Below are positions 17,561 to 25,690 of a DNA stretch of 40,535 nucleotides, one piece after another; the first letter of the stretch is position 1; every line of letters begins with the position of its first letter. Made by a program: the position numbers and the translations under genes. The notes under the pieces are model-generated. The model did not search any database. It saw nothing but the letters and a program-made list of their open reading frames with translations, and was not told the origin of the DNA. Location: NCBI RefSeq assembly GCF_000359605.1, contig NZ_APML01000040.1:1-40535 (forward strand), given 5' to 3'. Source of the DNA: Gracilibacillus halophilus YIM-C55.5 (GTDB lineage Bacteria > Bacillota > Bacilli > Bacillales > Amphibacillaceae).

Positions 17561-18439
17561 TCATGAGGAAAAAATAATTTTTTCAATACAATGAGCTAAT
17601 ATTTCTCCTGCTGTTTTCGGTGCCACTAACCCTGGTAAACCGAGCGCATGAATCGCGTGAATCCCTCTTGTTTTCGCATAATCAAAATCAATCCCACCCG
17701 GTTTTGAAGCTAAGTCAATAATTATCGCATGTGCTTGCATTTCTTGTATGATCGAGATATCCACTACATGTGCTGGTATGGTATTAATCAATACATCACA
17801 TTGATTAATATATTTATGAACATCATTCAAATGATAAGACGTCCATCCTCTCTCAAATGCTCTTGCTAAGTCTTTTTCATCGGTAGAAATAACGGACACA
17901 TTTGCCCCAAGCCCACTAAACACAGTAGCACATGTTTCTCCCACTCGTCCCATACCAAAAACGTAAACATTGGACTGATGAATCGTGATGTCAGTATGTT
18001 GTATGGCAAGCATAACTGCACCTTCAGCTGTTGGAATCGAATTGTAAATGGCTACATCATCTCGTTCCATTAACTTATTTAATGACAGTTGAGAAGCAGA
18101 AGTATATTGGATTAACGTTTGATTCGCAATTCCTGTAAATACTTCACAGTGTTTCGGCAATTGATCAAACCAATCTTTCGTTAAGTAAATCGTCTCTTTT
18201 GAAAATACTGTTTCGACAATGCCTTGATCGTCAATACCTGTTATAGGCAAAATCACGGCATCTAATGTCTCTAATCTGAGTTCATTTATACGCAGTTGTT
18301 TCACACCCGTATAGCTTTGTTCCACTTGATCAAATCCGATTAATTCTAGATCTACACTATCATTTTTATTTAAAGTATGAATAAGTGGCAAATATCGAGC
18401 ATCACCACCAATAATCGCAATTTTTTTCTTATTACGCAT
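17561..18439 (-). CDS. spoVFA: Dipicolinate synthase subunit A
   Basis: SpoVFA (DpaA) is the dehydrogenase-like subunit of dipicolinate synthase. The 292-residue protein has an N-terminal domain starting KKIAIIGGDARYLPLI and a second Rossmann segment VYVFGMGRVGETCATVFSGLG. ATG follows GAGGTGACAGC. It has its own sigma-K-like promoter and is separated from ymxH by a terminator, which fits mother-cell expression late in sporulation. Confidence 0.95.
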   Translation of the reverse strand: MRNKKKIAIIGGDARYLPLIHTLNKNDSVDLELIGFDQVEQSYTGVKQLRINELRLETLDAVILPITGIDDQGIVETVFSKETIYLTKDWFDQLPKHCEVFTGIANQTLIQYTSASQLSLNKLMERDDVAIYNSIPTAEGAVMLAIQHTDITIHQSNVYVFGMGRVGETCATVFSGLGANVSVISTDEKDLARAFERGWTSYHLNDVHKYINQCDVLINTIPAHVVDISIIQEMQAHAIIIDLASKPGGIDFDYAKTRGIHAIHALGLPGLVAPKTAGEILAHCIEKIIFSS

Positions 18440-18470
18440 GCTGTCACCTCACCGATATTTATCTTCTTTT

Positions 18471-18498
18471 CATCATATGACATCACGAAATAGAAGTG
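18471..18498 (-). promoter_or_regulatory. Putative sigma-K promoter of spoVFA-spoVFB
   Basis: CATATGATG (18479-18471) matches the sigma-K -10 CATANNNTA at all but one position. A CAC at -35 (18498-18496) lies 16 nt upstream. The site is about 32 bases before the spoVFA ATG. Confidence 0.55.
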
Positions 18499-18530
18499 AA
18501 TCCGCTTATGACTCATTATCATTTATAAAG

Positions 18531-18560
18531 AAAAACGAAGCGACATTTCATCGCCTCGTT
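18531..18560 (-). terminator. Terminator after ymxH
   Basis: AACGAGGCGA pairs with TCGCTTCGTT (G-U pair included), followed by a run of T on the minus strand. It separates mlpA-ymxH from spoVFA. Confidence 0.88.
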
Positions 18561-18592
18561 ATTATCAGTTACTTCATATTCACGCGAGTTTT

Positions 18593-18835
18593 TCATCGAA
18601 TTTGATCCGTTTCAACAATAATCATATCTTCGCCGACTTTCTTTATTTGTCGCCAGTGAATTCTTGAATACGTATCGCTTTTTCGTAACCCAAGAAAACG
18701 ATATTGCGGTATGGTAAATGAAATGATTTTTCCCGTTTTCTCATCGATTTCCAAATCCGTTTGACCAAGTACACCTAATCGGCTACCCGTGGTTAGATCA
18801 ATTAATTCTTTGGAACTAAGATCATTAAAGCGCAC
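18593..18835 (-). CDS. ymxH: YlmC/YmxH-family PRC-barrel sporulation protein
   Basis: This 80-residue PRC-barrel protein starts MRFNDLSSKELIDL and contains GSRLGVLGQTDLEID, typical of the YlmC/YmxH family. The molecular function is unknown; the family is tied to spore formers. It lies 12 bases after mlpA and is probably co-transcribed with it. Confidence 0.87.
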   Translation of the reverse strand: MRFNDLSSKELIDLTTGSRLGVLGQTDLEIDEKTGKIISFTIPQYRFLGLRKSDTYSRIHWRQIKKVGEDMIIVETDQIR

Positions 18836-18847
18836 TATATCACCTCC

Positions 18848-20071
18848 CTAACCGAGTGATGATGGGGTGATTGTGGCATGTGCTGTTCCCCTTTCAAATA
18901 AGCGGGTGACTACGTGATTGATTTGCGAAACATCGACTTGATCAATTTCTTCTTGCACTTGATCGATTGTAGGATGTTCAGAAATGGCCCACTCATTTCG
19001 TGCATTTCTACTCATTTTACTACTTGTACTTTCTAAACTTAACATCAACATCCCTTTTAACTGTTCTTTTCCATTCGTAAGTTCTTTATCTGTAATGCTT
19101 TGCGTCCATAATTCTTCAATCATGTCATCAATTTTCTGATCAACTGTATGGCGCTGTTCATTTGATGTACCCGCATAAATTGTTAATAAACCTGTATCAA
19201 GAAATGTACTATGATAAGAAAAAATGGCATACGCTAATCCATGTCTTTCGCGAATATCTTGAAACAACCTTGAACTCATGCTTCCACCAAGTAGATTATT
19301 AACAAGCAACATACTGTAAATATTGTCATCTTGCATCGAAATTCCTTGGTATCCTTTGCAAATATGTGCTTGTTCGATTTCTTTTTGCTTAACAATCTGA
19401 TTTGATGTAAAAACAGGTGTTTCCCAGTTCATATGCAATGGTTGACTAGATAATTTGCTAAAATCCTTTTCAATTTGTTGAATAAAATCAGGTTCAACAT
19501 TTCCAGCAACCGATATTACGATATTTGATGCAACATAAAACGTATCTTTAAATTGAAGCAGTTCATCTCTTGAAAACCCTTGAACATTTTCCTTCGTGCC
19601 AAGAATCGGTAATCCTATCGAATGATGTGGAAAGGCCGATTCTTCTAATAAATCATGTACGATATCATCTGGCGTATCTTCTGTCATATGAATTTCTTCC
19701 TTTACGACTTGTTTTTCTCTTGCTAATTCTTCGTCATCTATCGTCGCATTGATCACGATATCAGCTAATACTTCTACAGCTAAATGTTTATGAGTATCTA
19801 AAACCTTTGCATAAAAACAAGTAAACTCCTTAGAAGTGAATGCATTTAATTCGCCACCCATTTTATCAAATACTTCGGCTATTTCTTGCGCCGAACGATT
19901 CACTGTTCCTTTAAACATCATATGCTCTAATAGATGTGATATGCCATTATTTGAGATAGTTTCCATTCTCGATCCGGTCCGCACCCAAATGCCAATTGTG
20001 AGCGATCGCACCGCTTTCATTTCTTCTAAAACAATTCGAAGTCCATTGCTACACGTATGACGATAAATCAA
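18848..20071 (-). CDS. mlpA: M16-family zinc protease MlpA
   Basis: This 407-residue mitochondrial-processing-peptidase-like protease has the inverted zinc site HLLEH at 46-50 and a downstream glutamate in VVKEEIHM. The C-terminal half holds the family segment RERHGLAYAIFSYHSTFLDTG. The start is TTG (MIYRHTCSNG) with GGAGG 6 nt upstream. Its position after pnp is as in B. subtilis, but the polysaccharide deacetylase gene ylxY that separates them there is missing. It is a third M16 protein in this window, distinct from YmfF and YmfH. Confidence 0.93.
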   Translation of the reverse strand: MIYRHTCSNGLRIVLEEMKAVRSLTIGIWVRTGSRMETISNNGISHLLEHMMFKGTVNRSAQEIAEVFDKMGGELNAFTSKEFTCFYAKVLDTHKHLAVEVLADIVINATIDDEELAREKQVVKEEIHMTEDTPDDIVHDLLEESAFPHHSIGLPILGTKENVQGFSRDELLQFKDTFYVASNIVISVAGNVEPDFIQQIEKDFSKLSSQPLHMNWETPVFTSNQIVKQKEIEQAHICKGYQGISMQDDNIYSMLLVNNLLGGSMSSRLFQDIRERHGLAYAIFSYHSTFLDTGLLTIYAGTSNEQRHTVDQKIDDMIEELWTQSITDKELTNGKEQLKGMLMLSLESTSSKMSRNARNEWAISEHPTIDQVQEEIDQVDVSQINHVVTRLFERGTAHATITPSSLG

Positions 20072-20117
20072 AAAAATCCTCCGTTCTCCCTTTATAAAAC
20101 ATTTTTATTTATACATG

Positions 20118-20149
20118 AAAAAAGAAACTGGTTGGCCAGCTTCTTTTTT
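20118..20149 (-). terminator. Terminator after pnp
   Basis: AGAAGCTGG pairs with CCAGTTTCT around a CCAA loop with flanking A and T runs, starting 2 bases after the pnp stop. The symmetrical A/T flanks would allow bidirectional function. Confidence 0.88.
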
Positions 20150-20151
20150 GA

Positions 20152-22266
20152 TTAGTTATTTTCTTTTGTCTCATTTTGTTCTTGTAAGACCGCTTTGTGT
20201 GATAAATTGATTCGTCCTTGTCGATCAATTTCTTTCACTTTGACCATTATTTGATCACCTATAGAAACGACATCTTCAACTTTTCCAATTCGCTCTTCAG
20301 CTAATTCGGAAATATGAACAAGTCCTTCTTTCCCTTTAAATAATTCAACGAATGCACCAAATTTTTCAATTCGTTTGACTGTACCAAGATACATTTGTCC
20401 GACTTCTACTTCTCGAACAATATCTTCAATTCGTTTTTTCGCCGCTTGATTCATTTCACTATCTGTTGATGATATAAAGACATGACCGTCTTGTTCAATA
20501 TCGATCTTCACACCAGTTTCTTCAATAATTTGATTAATTTGTTTACCGCTTGGACCGATGACATCACGAATTTTATCTGGATTAATGTCCATTGTTAAAA
20601 TTTTTGGTGCGTAATCTGATAACTCATCTTTCGGCTTACCAATGGTTTCAAGCATGTGTGATAGAATATGCATTCTACCTTTTCTCGCTTGGTTTAATGC
20701 TTCTTCTAAAATTTCTCTTGATAATCCTTCAATCTTAATGTCCATTTGCAGTGCCGTAACCCCTTGTTCGGTACCTGCCACTTTAAAGTCCATATCTCCT
20801 AGGAAATCTTCCATCCCTTGAATATCACTTAATATTGTATAATCATCACCTGATTTTACAAGTCCCATAGCGATTCCTGCTACCGGTGCCTTGATCGGTA
20901 CGCCTGCATCCATCATCGCCATTGTACTCGCACAAATACTTGCCTGTGATGTTGAACCATTTGATTCAAGCACTTCTGATACTAAACGAACGGTATACGG
21001 AAATTCTTTTTCATCTGGAACAACCACTTCTAATGCACGTTCGCCTAATGCACCATGTCCAATTTCGCGACGACCCGGTCCACGAATGGGTCCCGTTTCG
21101 CCTACACTAAAAGATGGGAAGTTATAATGATGCATAAACCGTTTGGACTCTTCGGTATCTAACCCATCTAAAATTTGTACATCACCTAAAGCACCTAATG
21201 TACAAACACTCAAAGCCTGCGTTTGTCCTCTGGTAAACAATGCTGAACCGTGCGTTCTAGGTAACAAACTCGTACGAGAAGACAACGGACGAATTTGATC
21301 AACTTGACGTCCGTCTGGGCGAACATTTTCTTTCGTGATCAAACGACGGACCTCTTCTTTCACGATTTTATCCATCACTGATTCCACTTGTGTGATCGTT
21401 TTTTCATCCGCCTCTTCCGCTTCATAAGCAGCTAGTACGTCTTTTTTTACTTGATTAATGGCTTCATCACGTTGATGTTTTTCCTCTACTTGAATCGCTT
21501 GAATTAAGTCATTTTTCGCTTTTGCCTCAACTTGAGATTGAATGGTTTCATCTAGTTCAAATAATTGTACATCCATCTTCTCGATATGAAGTGCTTCGAT
21601 AATCTCTTCTTGAAATGCAACGATTCGTTTAATTTCTTCATGACCGAACATAATCGCTTCTAGCATGACATCTTCAGGGACTTCCTGTGCGCCTGCTTCA
21701 ACCATATTAATTGCATCTTTTGTTCCGGCAACAGTTAAATCAATATCACTTTTTTCTTGTTGTTCAACAGTCGGGTTGACGACAAATTCACCGTCAACAC
21801 GTCCGATAATCACACCCGCAATTGGACCACCAAACGGGATATCGGATACACTTAAAGCGATTGATGAACCAATCATTGCAGCTATATCTGCTGGATGATC
21901 TTGTGAGACACTTAATACCGTACTGATTACTTGAACATCGTTACGAAATCCATCAGGAAACAACGGACGAATCGGACGGTCAATAAGGCGAGAAGTTAAT
22001 ACAGCTTTTTCGCTCGGCTTTCCTTCACGCTTAATAAATCCTCCTGGAATTTTACCAACCGCATACAACCTCTCTTCGTAGTTGACTGTTAATGGGAAAA
22101 ATGGTAAGTCTTTCGGTTCCGTCGACGCTGTAGCTGTTGATAATACAGATGTATCTCCATATTGGATAAAACATGCGCCATTGGCTTGCTTAGCTAACTC
22201 ACCAATTTCAACACGAAAGGTTTGTCCAGCGATTTGCGTGGTAAATACTTGTTTTTCTTCTTCCAT
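20152..22266 (-). CDS. pnp: Polynucleotide phosphorylase
   Basis: PNPase degrades RNA 3' to 5' using phosphate and is part of the RNA degradation machinery. The 704-residue protein has two RNase PH domains (about 10-140 and 315-540) around an alpha-helical linker. A KH domain (about 555-615, IGPSGKQIN) and an S1 domain (about 622-690, [15 protein letters not shown]) follow. The length equals the family norm. The ATG (MEEEKQVF) has GAGGAG 9 nt upstream. It can be transcribed from rpsO readthrough or from its own promoter at 22389-22361. Confidence 0.97.
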   Translation of the reverse strand: MEEEKQVFTTQIAGQTFRVEIGELAKQANGACFIQYGDTSVLSTATASTEPKDLPFFPLTVNYEERLYAVGKIPGGFIKREGKPSEKAVLTSRLIDRPIRPLFPDGFRNDVQVISTVLSVSQDHPADIAAMIGSSIALSVSDIPFGGPIAGVIIGRVDGEFVVNPTVEQQEKSDIDLTVAGTKDAINMVEAGAQEVPEDVMLEAIMFGHEEIKRIVAFQEEIIEALHIEKMDVQLFELDETIQSQVEAKAKNDLIQAIQVEEKHQRDEAINQVKKDVLAAYEAEEADEKTITQVESVMDKIVKEEVRRLITKENVRPDGRQVDQIRPLSSRTSLLPRTHGSALFTRGQTQALSVCTLGALGDVQILDGLDTEESKRFMHHYNFPSFSVGETGPIRGPGRREIGHGALGERALEVVVPDEKEFPYTVRLVSEVLESNGSTSQASICASTMAMMDAGVPIKAPVAGIAMGLVKSGDDYTILSDIQGMEDFLGDMDFKVAGTEQGVTALQMDIKIEGLSREILEEALNQARKGRMHILSHMLETIGKPKDELSDYAPKILTMDINPDKIRDVIGPSGKQINQIIEETGVKIDIEQDGHVFISSTDSEMNQAAKKRIEDIVREVEVGQMYLGTVKRIEKFGAFVELFKGKEGLVHISELAEERIGKVEDVVSIGDQIMVKVKEIDRQGRINLSHKAVLQEQNETKENN

Positions 22267-22360
22267 GCATTTGTACTCCTCTCAGGAAGCAACTTACGAA
22301 TTGCGTTCCATTTTAATCAATCATAAAAACATATGTATAGCATCCTACTGCCCTATAAAT

Positions 22361-22389
22361 ATTATAGCCATAGTATTTTCGATTTACAA
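22361..22389 (-). promoter_or_regulatory. Sigma-A promoter of pnp
   Basis: The -35 TTGTAA (22389-22384) and a perfect -10 TATAAT (22366-22361) are separated by 17 nt. The leader to the pnp ATG is about 90 nt and contains a hairpin GGAA-GCAA/TTGCTTCC. Confidence 0.75.
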
Positions 22390-22421
22390 AGATTTATCAT
22401 GAATTTTTTAAGATAAACTTA

Positions 22422-22452
22422 CGCTTTTTCTCTCATGATAGAGAAAAAAGCG
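22422..22452 (-). promoter_or_regulatory. Hairpin competing with the rpsO terminator
   Basis: On the minus strand, CGCTTTTTTCTCT pairs with AGAGAAAAAGCG (12 bp, one bulged T, 6-nt loop). It uses the 3' arm and T-tract of the terminator at 22444-22468, so the two structures are mutually exclusive and this one has the layout of an antiterminator. Confidence 0.5.
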
Positions 22453-22468
22453 GGATATCTCCCGCTTT
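22444..22468 (-). terminator. Terminator after rpsO
   Basis: AAAGCGGGA pairs with TCCCGCTTT around a 4-nt loop, followed by more T. It begins 11 bases after the rpsO stop. Confidence 0.88.
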
Positions 22469-22478
22469 GTCAATTGGT

Positions 22479-22748
22479 TTAGCGACGTAAACCAAGCTTT
22501 TGAATTACATTACGATAGCGTGATACATCTTTATCACGAAGGTAGTTCAACAAATTACGACGTTTCCCTACCATCTTTAAAAGACCACGACGAGAGTGGT
22601 GATCTTTATTGTGTGTACGTAAATGATTATTCAAGTTCGTAATTTCCTCTGTTAGGACAGCGATTTGAACCTCTGGAGAGCCTGTATCACTCTCATGTGT
22701 TCTAAACTCATTAATAATTTCATTTTTACGTTCTTTTGTAATAGCCAT
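22479..22748 (-). CDS. rpsO: 30S ribosomal protein S15
   Basis: S15 binds the 16S rRNA central domain and nucleates platform assembly. The 89-residue protein begins [11 protein letters not shown] and contains the conserved [12 protein letters not shown] region and the ending KLGLRR. The start ATG has a near-perfect AGGAGGTGA; an in-frame start three codons upstream lies within that site and is rejected. It is flanked by its own promoter and a strong terminator. Confidence 0.98.
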   Translation of the reverse strand: MAITKERKNEIINEFRTHESDTGSPEVQIAVLTEEITNLNNHLRTHNKDHHSRRGLLKMVGKRRNLLNYLRDKDVSRYRNVIQKLGLRR

Positions 22749-22774
22749 CCTTTTCACCTCCTAATACATGAATT

Positions 22775-22829
22775 GAACCCCTATTCCCTAGCAAGCGTCG
22801 GAGTTATCGCTTTGCCAAGCAATGGTTCC
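22775..22829 (-). promoter_or_regulatory. Structured rpsO leader, possible S15 autoregulatory site
   Basis: The rpsO 5' leader can fold with GAACC/GGTTC closing a junction. Inside are an AAGCG/CGCTT hairpin and a competing GCTT-GGCA-AAGC hairpin. S15 leaders of Geobacillus and other Firmicutes use a junction of this kind to bind S15. The assignment here rests on position and folding only. Confidence 0.4.
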
Positions 22830-22837
22830 ACCTAAAA

Positions 22838-22866
22838 ATGGTACAATGTTTTTCATAAAAACGCAA
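22838..22866 (-). promoter_or_regulatory. Putative promoter of rpsO
   Basis: The -35 TTGCGT (22866-22861) and -10 TACCAT (22843-22838) are separated by 17 nt, immediately after the ribF stop codon. Confidence 0.5.
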
Positions 22867-22872
22867 GGATTT

Positions 22873-23817
22873 TTAGTCATTCTTTGCAAAAAATTGCCGA
22901 GAGACGTGTTCATCTTCCTTTAATTTATCGATCAATTCATCAACATGATCAAACTTCTCTTCATCTCGTATATATTTTCGCCAATAAAGCCGTAACGTTT
23001 CACCATATAAGTTTTGTTGGGTATCAAACAAGTGTACTTCGATTTTAGGTTTTAATAAGTGGTCGACAAATGTTGGGTTATATCCTACATTTGCCATCCC
23101 TTGAAACCACTGTCCTTTCCAATCGACTTCTACTGCATAAACACCGATTCTTGGCAAATAATATGGTTCATCTACATATAAATTAGCGGTAGGATAACCA
23201 ATGGTTCGTCCTCTCTGATCTCCGGTTACCACTTCACCCCTTACAGATATTGAGTAGCCCAATAATCGGTTGGCTTCATCAATATTTCCTTGTTGTAGTG
23301 CATGACGTATTCGGGTAGAACTAATTTTTTCTCCTTGATCTTCTACTTTTTCGACAGCAGAAACGTTGATATTTTGATCAACCATCGACCGAATATTCTC
23401 CATATTGCCTAATCCTTTATAACCAAATGTAAAATCGAAACCAGCAATAATATGTTGAATATTTAACCCATGAATAAACAGATCAATAAATTCCTCAGGA
23501 GAAAGCTGACTTAGGGCGTGATTGAAATGGATCACGTACAATTGATCGACTCCTAACCGTTCAAAAATCTGTACTTTTTCGTCATATGGCGTTAAATATG
23601 TGATTTCTTTTTTTGGCTTTTGTAAAACGACTGAAGGATGTGGATCAAACGTTATAACAACGGAATGTTTTTGTTCTTTTTGGGCAGTCGATACAGCTTG
23701 ACGAATCACTTTTTGATGTCCGCGATGAATCCCATCAAAAAAACCAATCGCAGCGATGGATTCTGGCAAGTCTGACTTCATTTCATCATTTGGATACGAA
23801 AGTGTGATGACCTCCAC
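22873..23817 (-). CDS. ribF: Bifunctional riboflavin kinase/FAD synthetase
   Basis: This enzyme makes FMN and FAD from riboflavin. The N-terminal FMN adenylyltransferase domain has GFFDGIHRGHQ near 25-35. The C-terminal kinase domain starts near 185 and has GYPTANLY. The start is taken as a GTG (MEVITLSYP) with AAGGTGAT 6 nt upstream; a GTG three codons earlier overlaps that site. B. subtilis calls the gene ribC. It lies between truB and rpsO. No FMN riboswitch is visible in the short spacer. Confidence 0.95.
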   Translation of the reverse strand: MEVITLSYPNDEMKSDLPESIAAIGFFDGIHRGHQKVIRQAVSTAQKEQKHSVVITFDPHPSVVLQKPKKEITYLTPYDEKVQIFERLGVDQLYVIHFNHALSQLSPEEFIDLFIHGLNIQHIIAGFDFTFGYKGLGNMENIRSMVDQNINVSAVEKVEDQGEKISSTRIRHALQQGNIDEANRLLGYSISVRGEVVTGDQRGRTIGYPTANLYVDEPYYLPRIGVYAVEVDWKGQWFQGMANVGYNPTFVDHLLKPKIEVHLFDTQQNLYGETLRLYWRKYIRDEEKFDHVDELIDKLKEDEHVSRQFFAKND

Positions 23818-23841
23818 ACCAATCACCTTCTTTCTTCTGTT

Positions 23842-24732
23842 TTACAGCACGCGAGCTGGCTTAATTTCTGTTTGATTTTGATGTAGCTGATAAATGGCGA
23901 GTACCTCGTCTTGATAAAGCATGCGAAAGTAATCCGTTTCGGGTAAATGATCTGGTACAGGTAATTTTTGTCCATATTGTACTTTTCGTTTCGTCTCAGC
24001 ATCTACTGAAATCGCCGGTAAATGACGAATCCCCATATTGATTGGACATATATACGATGTTATCTCTTGGTGATGATCTTCTATCTCAGCTAAAGGAATG
24101 CTATTCGATTTATTAAATGAACCTACTTCTGTTCGCTTTAAATCACTCATATGCGCTGGGACCCCAAGCGCTTTTCCAATATCGACACAAAGTGTACGTA
24201 CATAAGTCCCTTTCGAACAAGTGACATCAAAACCGATATGTTCAGTTCTCTCGCCAGCATGATAATGGATATCTTTTACATGTATCGACGAAATATAAAT
24301 GGACCGAACGGGTCTTTCGACAGGTATGTTTTCTCTCGCATACTGATAAAGTTTTTTTCCGTTGACTTTCACTGCTGAGTATAGTGGTACTTGTTGTTTT
24401 TGCTCACCATGAAATTGTTGAATGACTTCTTCTATTGTCTCATTTGCGATTGGTTTTTCCAAATGTTGAATCTTAGTCACCGAACCTGTATGGTCTTGTG
24501 TTTCAGTGGCTATTCCTAATGTTATTGAAGCTTGATACGATTTTGATACGTCCGTTAAAAAGGGAACGATTTTGGTTGCTTTTCCAATGCATAATGGTAA
24601 TACGCCTTCAACTTCTGGATCAAGTGTACCTGTATGACCTATTTTTTTAATCCCTAACCACTTACGCACTTTCATAACACAGTCATGCGACGTATACCCT
24701 TTAGGTTTCCAAACTGGTAATATACCCTCCAT
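23842..24732 (-). CDS. truB: tRNA pseudouridine-55 synthase
   Basis: TruB converts U55 in the T-loop of tRNAs to pseudouridine. The 296-residue protein has the catalytic Asp38 in GHTGTLDPEVEGVLP and the KGTYVRTLCVDIG motif. A C-terminal PUA-like region follows from about 235. The ATG (MEGILPVWKPKG) has GGAGGT at a spacing of 5; an ATG six codons upstream overlaps it and is less likely. Confidence 0.96.
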   Translation of the reverse strand: MEGILPVWKPKGYTSHDCVMKVRKWLGIKKIGHTGTLDPEVEGVLPLCIGKATKIVPFLTDVSKSYQASITLGIATETQDHTGSVTKIQHLEKPIANETIEEVIQQFHGEQKQQVPLYSAVKVNGKKLYQYARENIPVERPVRSIYISSIHVKDIHYHAGERTEHIGFDVTCSKGTYVRTLCVDIGKALGVPAHMSDLKRTEVGSFNKSNSIPLAEIEDHHQEITSYICPINMGIRHLPAISVDAETKRKVQYGQKLPVPDHLPETDYFRMLYQDEVLAIYQLHQNQTEIKPARVL

Positions 24733-24750
24733 AACTACCTCCGTACTCAT

Positions 24751-25024
24751 ATAGCACTACTTTTTATGTACCATGGTTCAGTGTAGAACCCTTGTTATTG
24801 TCTTAAAATATAAGATATTTCATCCAGCACAAAGGGAAAATAAGCTCGTTTTAGCTAAAAAAACATAGAGTCTTTTTGCGAGCGAAGAACGCCCGCTTTG
24901 AACGCACCTTTAATGTTCTTTTTAGCGTATCGCCTATTTTCCCGTTGATCTATTTCCTATTTTATCTATCATTGTTTCTTCCACAAAGTGAAAGGTTCTA
25001 TCTATAACCATGCTTATTTCATGA
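24751..25024. other. Spacer between rbfA and truB
   Basis: This 274-base spacer holds no supported gene. A hairpin GCGGGCG-TTCTT-CGCTCGC (about 24895-24877, minus) has no T-tract on that strand. A 25-codon frame starting near 25010 lacks a ribosome-binding site. A promoter for truB is not obvious. Confidence 0.5.
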
Positions 25025-25381
25025 TTACTCATGATCACTTGATTGATTTAATTCACGAAGAATGTGTTCAATACGATTACCTCGTTCCATGGCATCGTCA
25101 AATTCAAATTGTAACTCAGGTGTTTTTCGTAGACGAATTCTTTGACCAATTTCTGAACGGATAAATCCTTTTGCTTTTGCAAGTCCGACTAATGTTTCTT
25201 GTCTATTCTCTTCTTCTCCAAGAACAGAAATAAACACTTTCGCCTGTTGCAAATCGCCAGTTACTTCTACATCGGTAATCGTGACAAAACCAACCCTTGG
25301 ATCTTTGATTTTTCGTGAAATGATATCGCCGAGTTCCTTTTTCATTGATTCAGCTACACGATTCGCACGTAAATCACCCAT
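25025..25381 (-). CDS. rbfA: 30S ribosome-binding factor A
   Basis: RbfA is a late 30S maturation factor that binds near the 16S 5' helix. The 118-residue KH-like protein starts [21 protein letters not shown] and contains [19 protein letters not shown]. It lies 30 bases after ylxP in the nusA-infB cluster. Confidence 0.96.
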   Translation of the reverse strand: MGDLRANRVAESMKKELGDIISRKIKDPRVGFVTITDVEVTGDLQQAKVFISVLGEEENRQETLVGLAKAKGFIRSEIGQRIRLRKTPELQFEFDDAMERGNRIEHILRELNQSSDHE

Positions 25382-25411
25382 TTTTCCACCTCTTTCTCAC
25401 AGCGTCATGAC

Positions 25412-25690
25412 TTAACGCACCTCAACATTTGTAATGGTTCTCTCTACTTCAAGAAATGAATCAATAAGATCAATGGCTTGTTGGATAATTTTTTCACTGA
25501 TATCTTTTGATGATGAGACGGTAACGATTGCTAGCCTCGATCGTTGCCAAATATCTTGAAAATCAATTTCACTCACCGCAACATTTAACTGTTTGTGTAA
25601 TTGATTTTTTAATCTTGATAAAATGGATCGTTTGTCTTTTAAAGAATAAGGCTCATATAGCAATAATTCCACTTCTGCGTATACAACCAT
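25412..25690 (-). CDS. ylxP: DUF503 protein YlxP
   Basis: This 92-residue protein has the DUF503 pattern LKDKRSILSRLKNQLHKQLNVAVSE in its first half. The function is unknown; it is conserved between infB and rbfA, which suggests a role in ribosome assembly or initiation. Its ATG overlaps the infB TAA by one base (TAATG). Confidence 0.9.
   Translation of the reverse strand: MVVYAEVELLLYEPYSLKDKRSILSRLKNQLHKQLNVAVSEIDFQDIWQRSRLAIVTVSSSKDISEKIIQQAIDLIDSFLEVERTITNVEVR

Noticed and set aside
24936-25010. A 25-codon minus-strand frame between rbfA and truB
   Set aside because: It has no ribosome-binding site and its composition resembles the AT-rich spacer.
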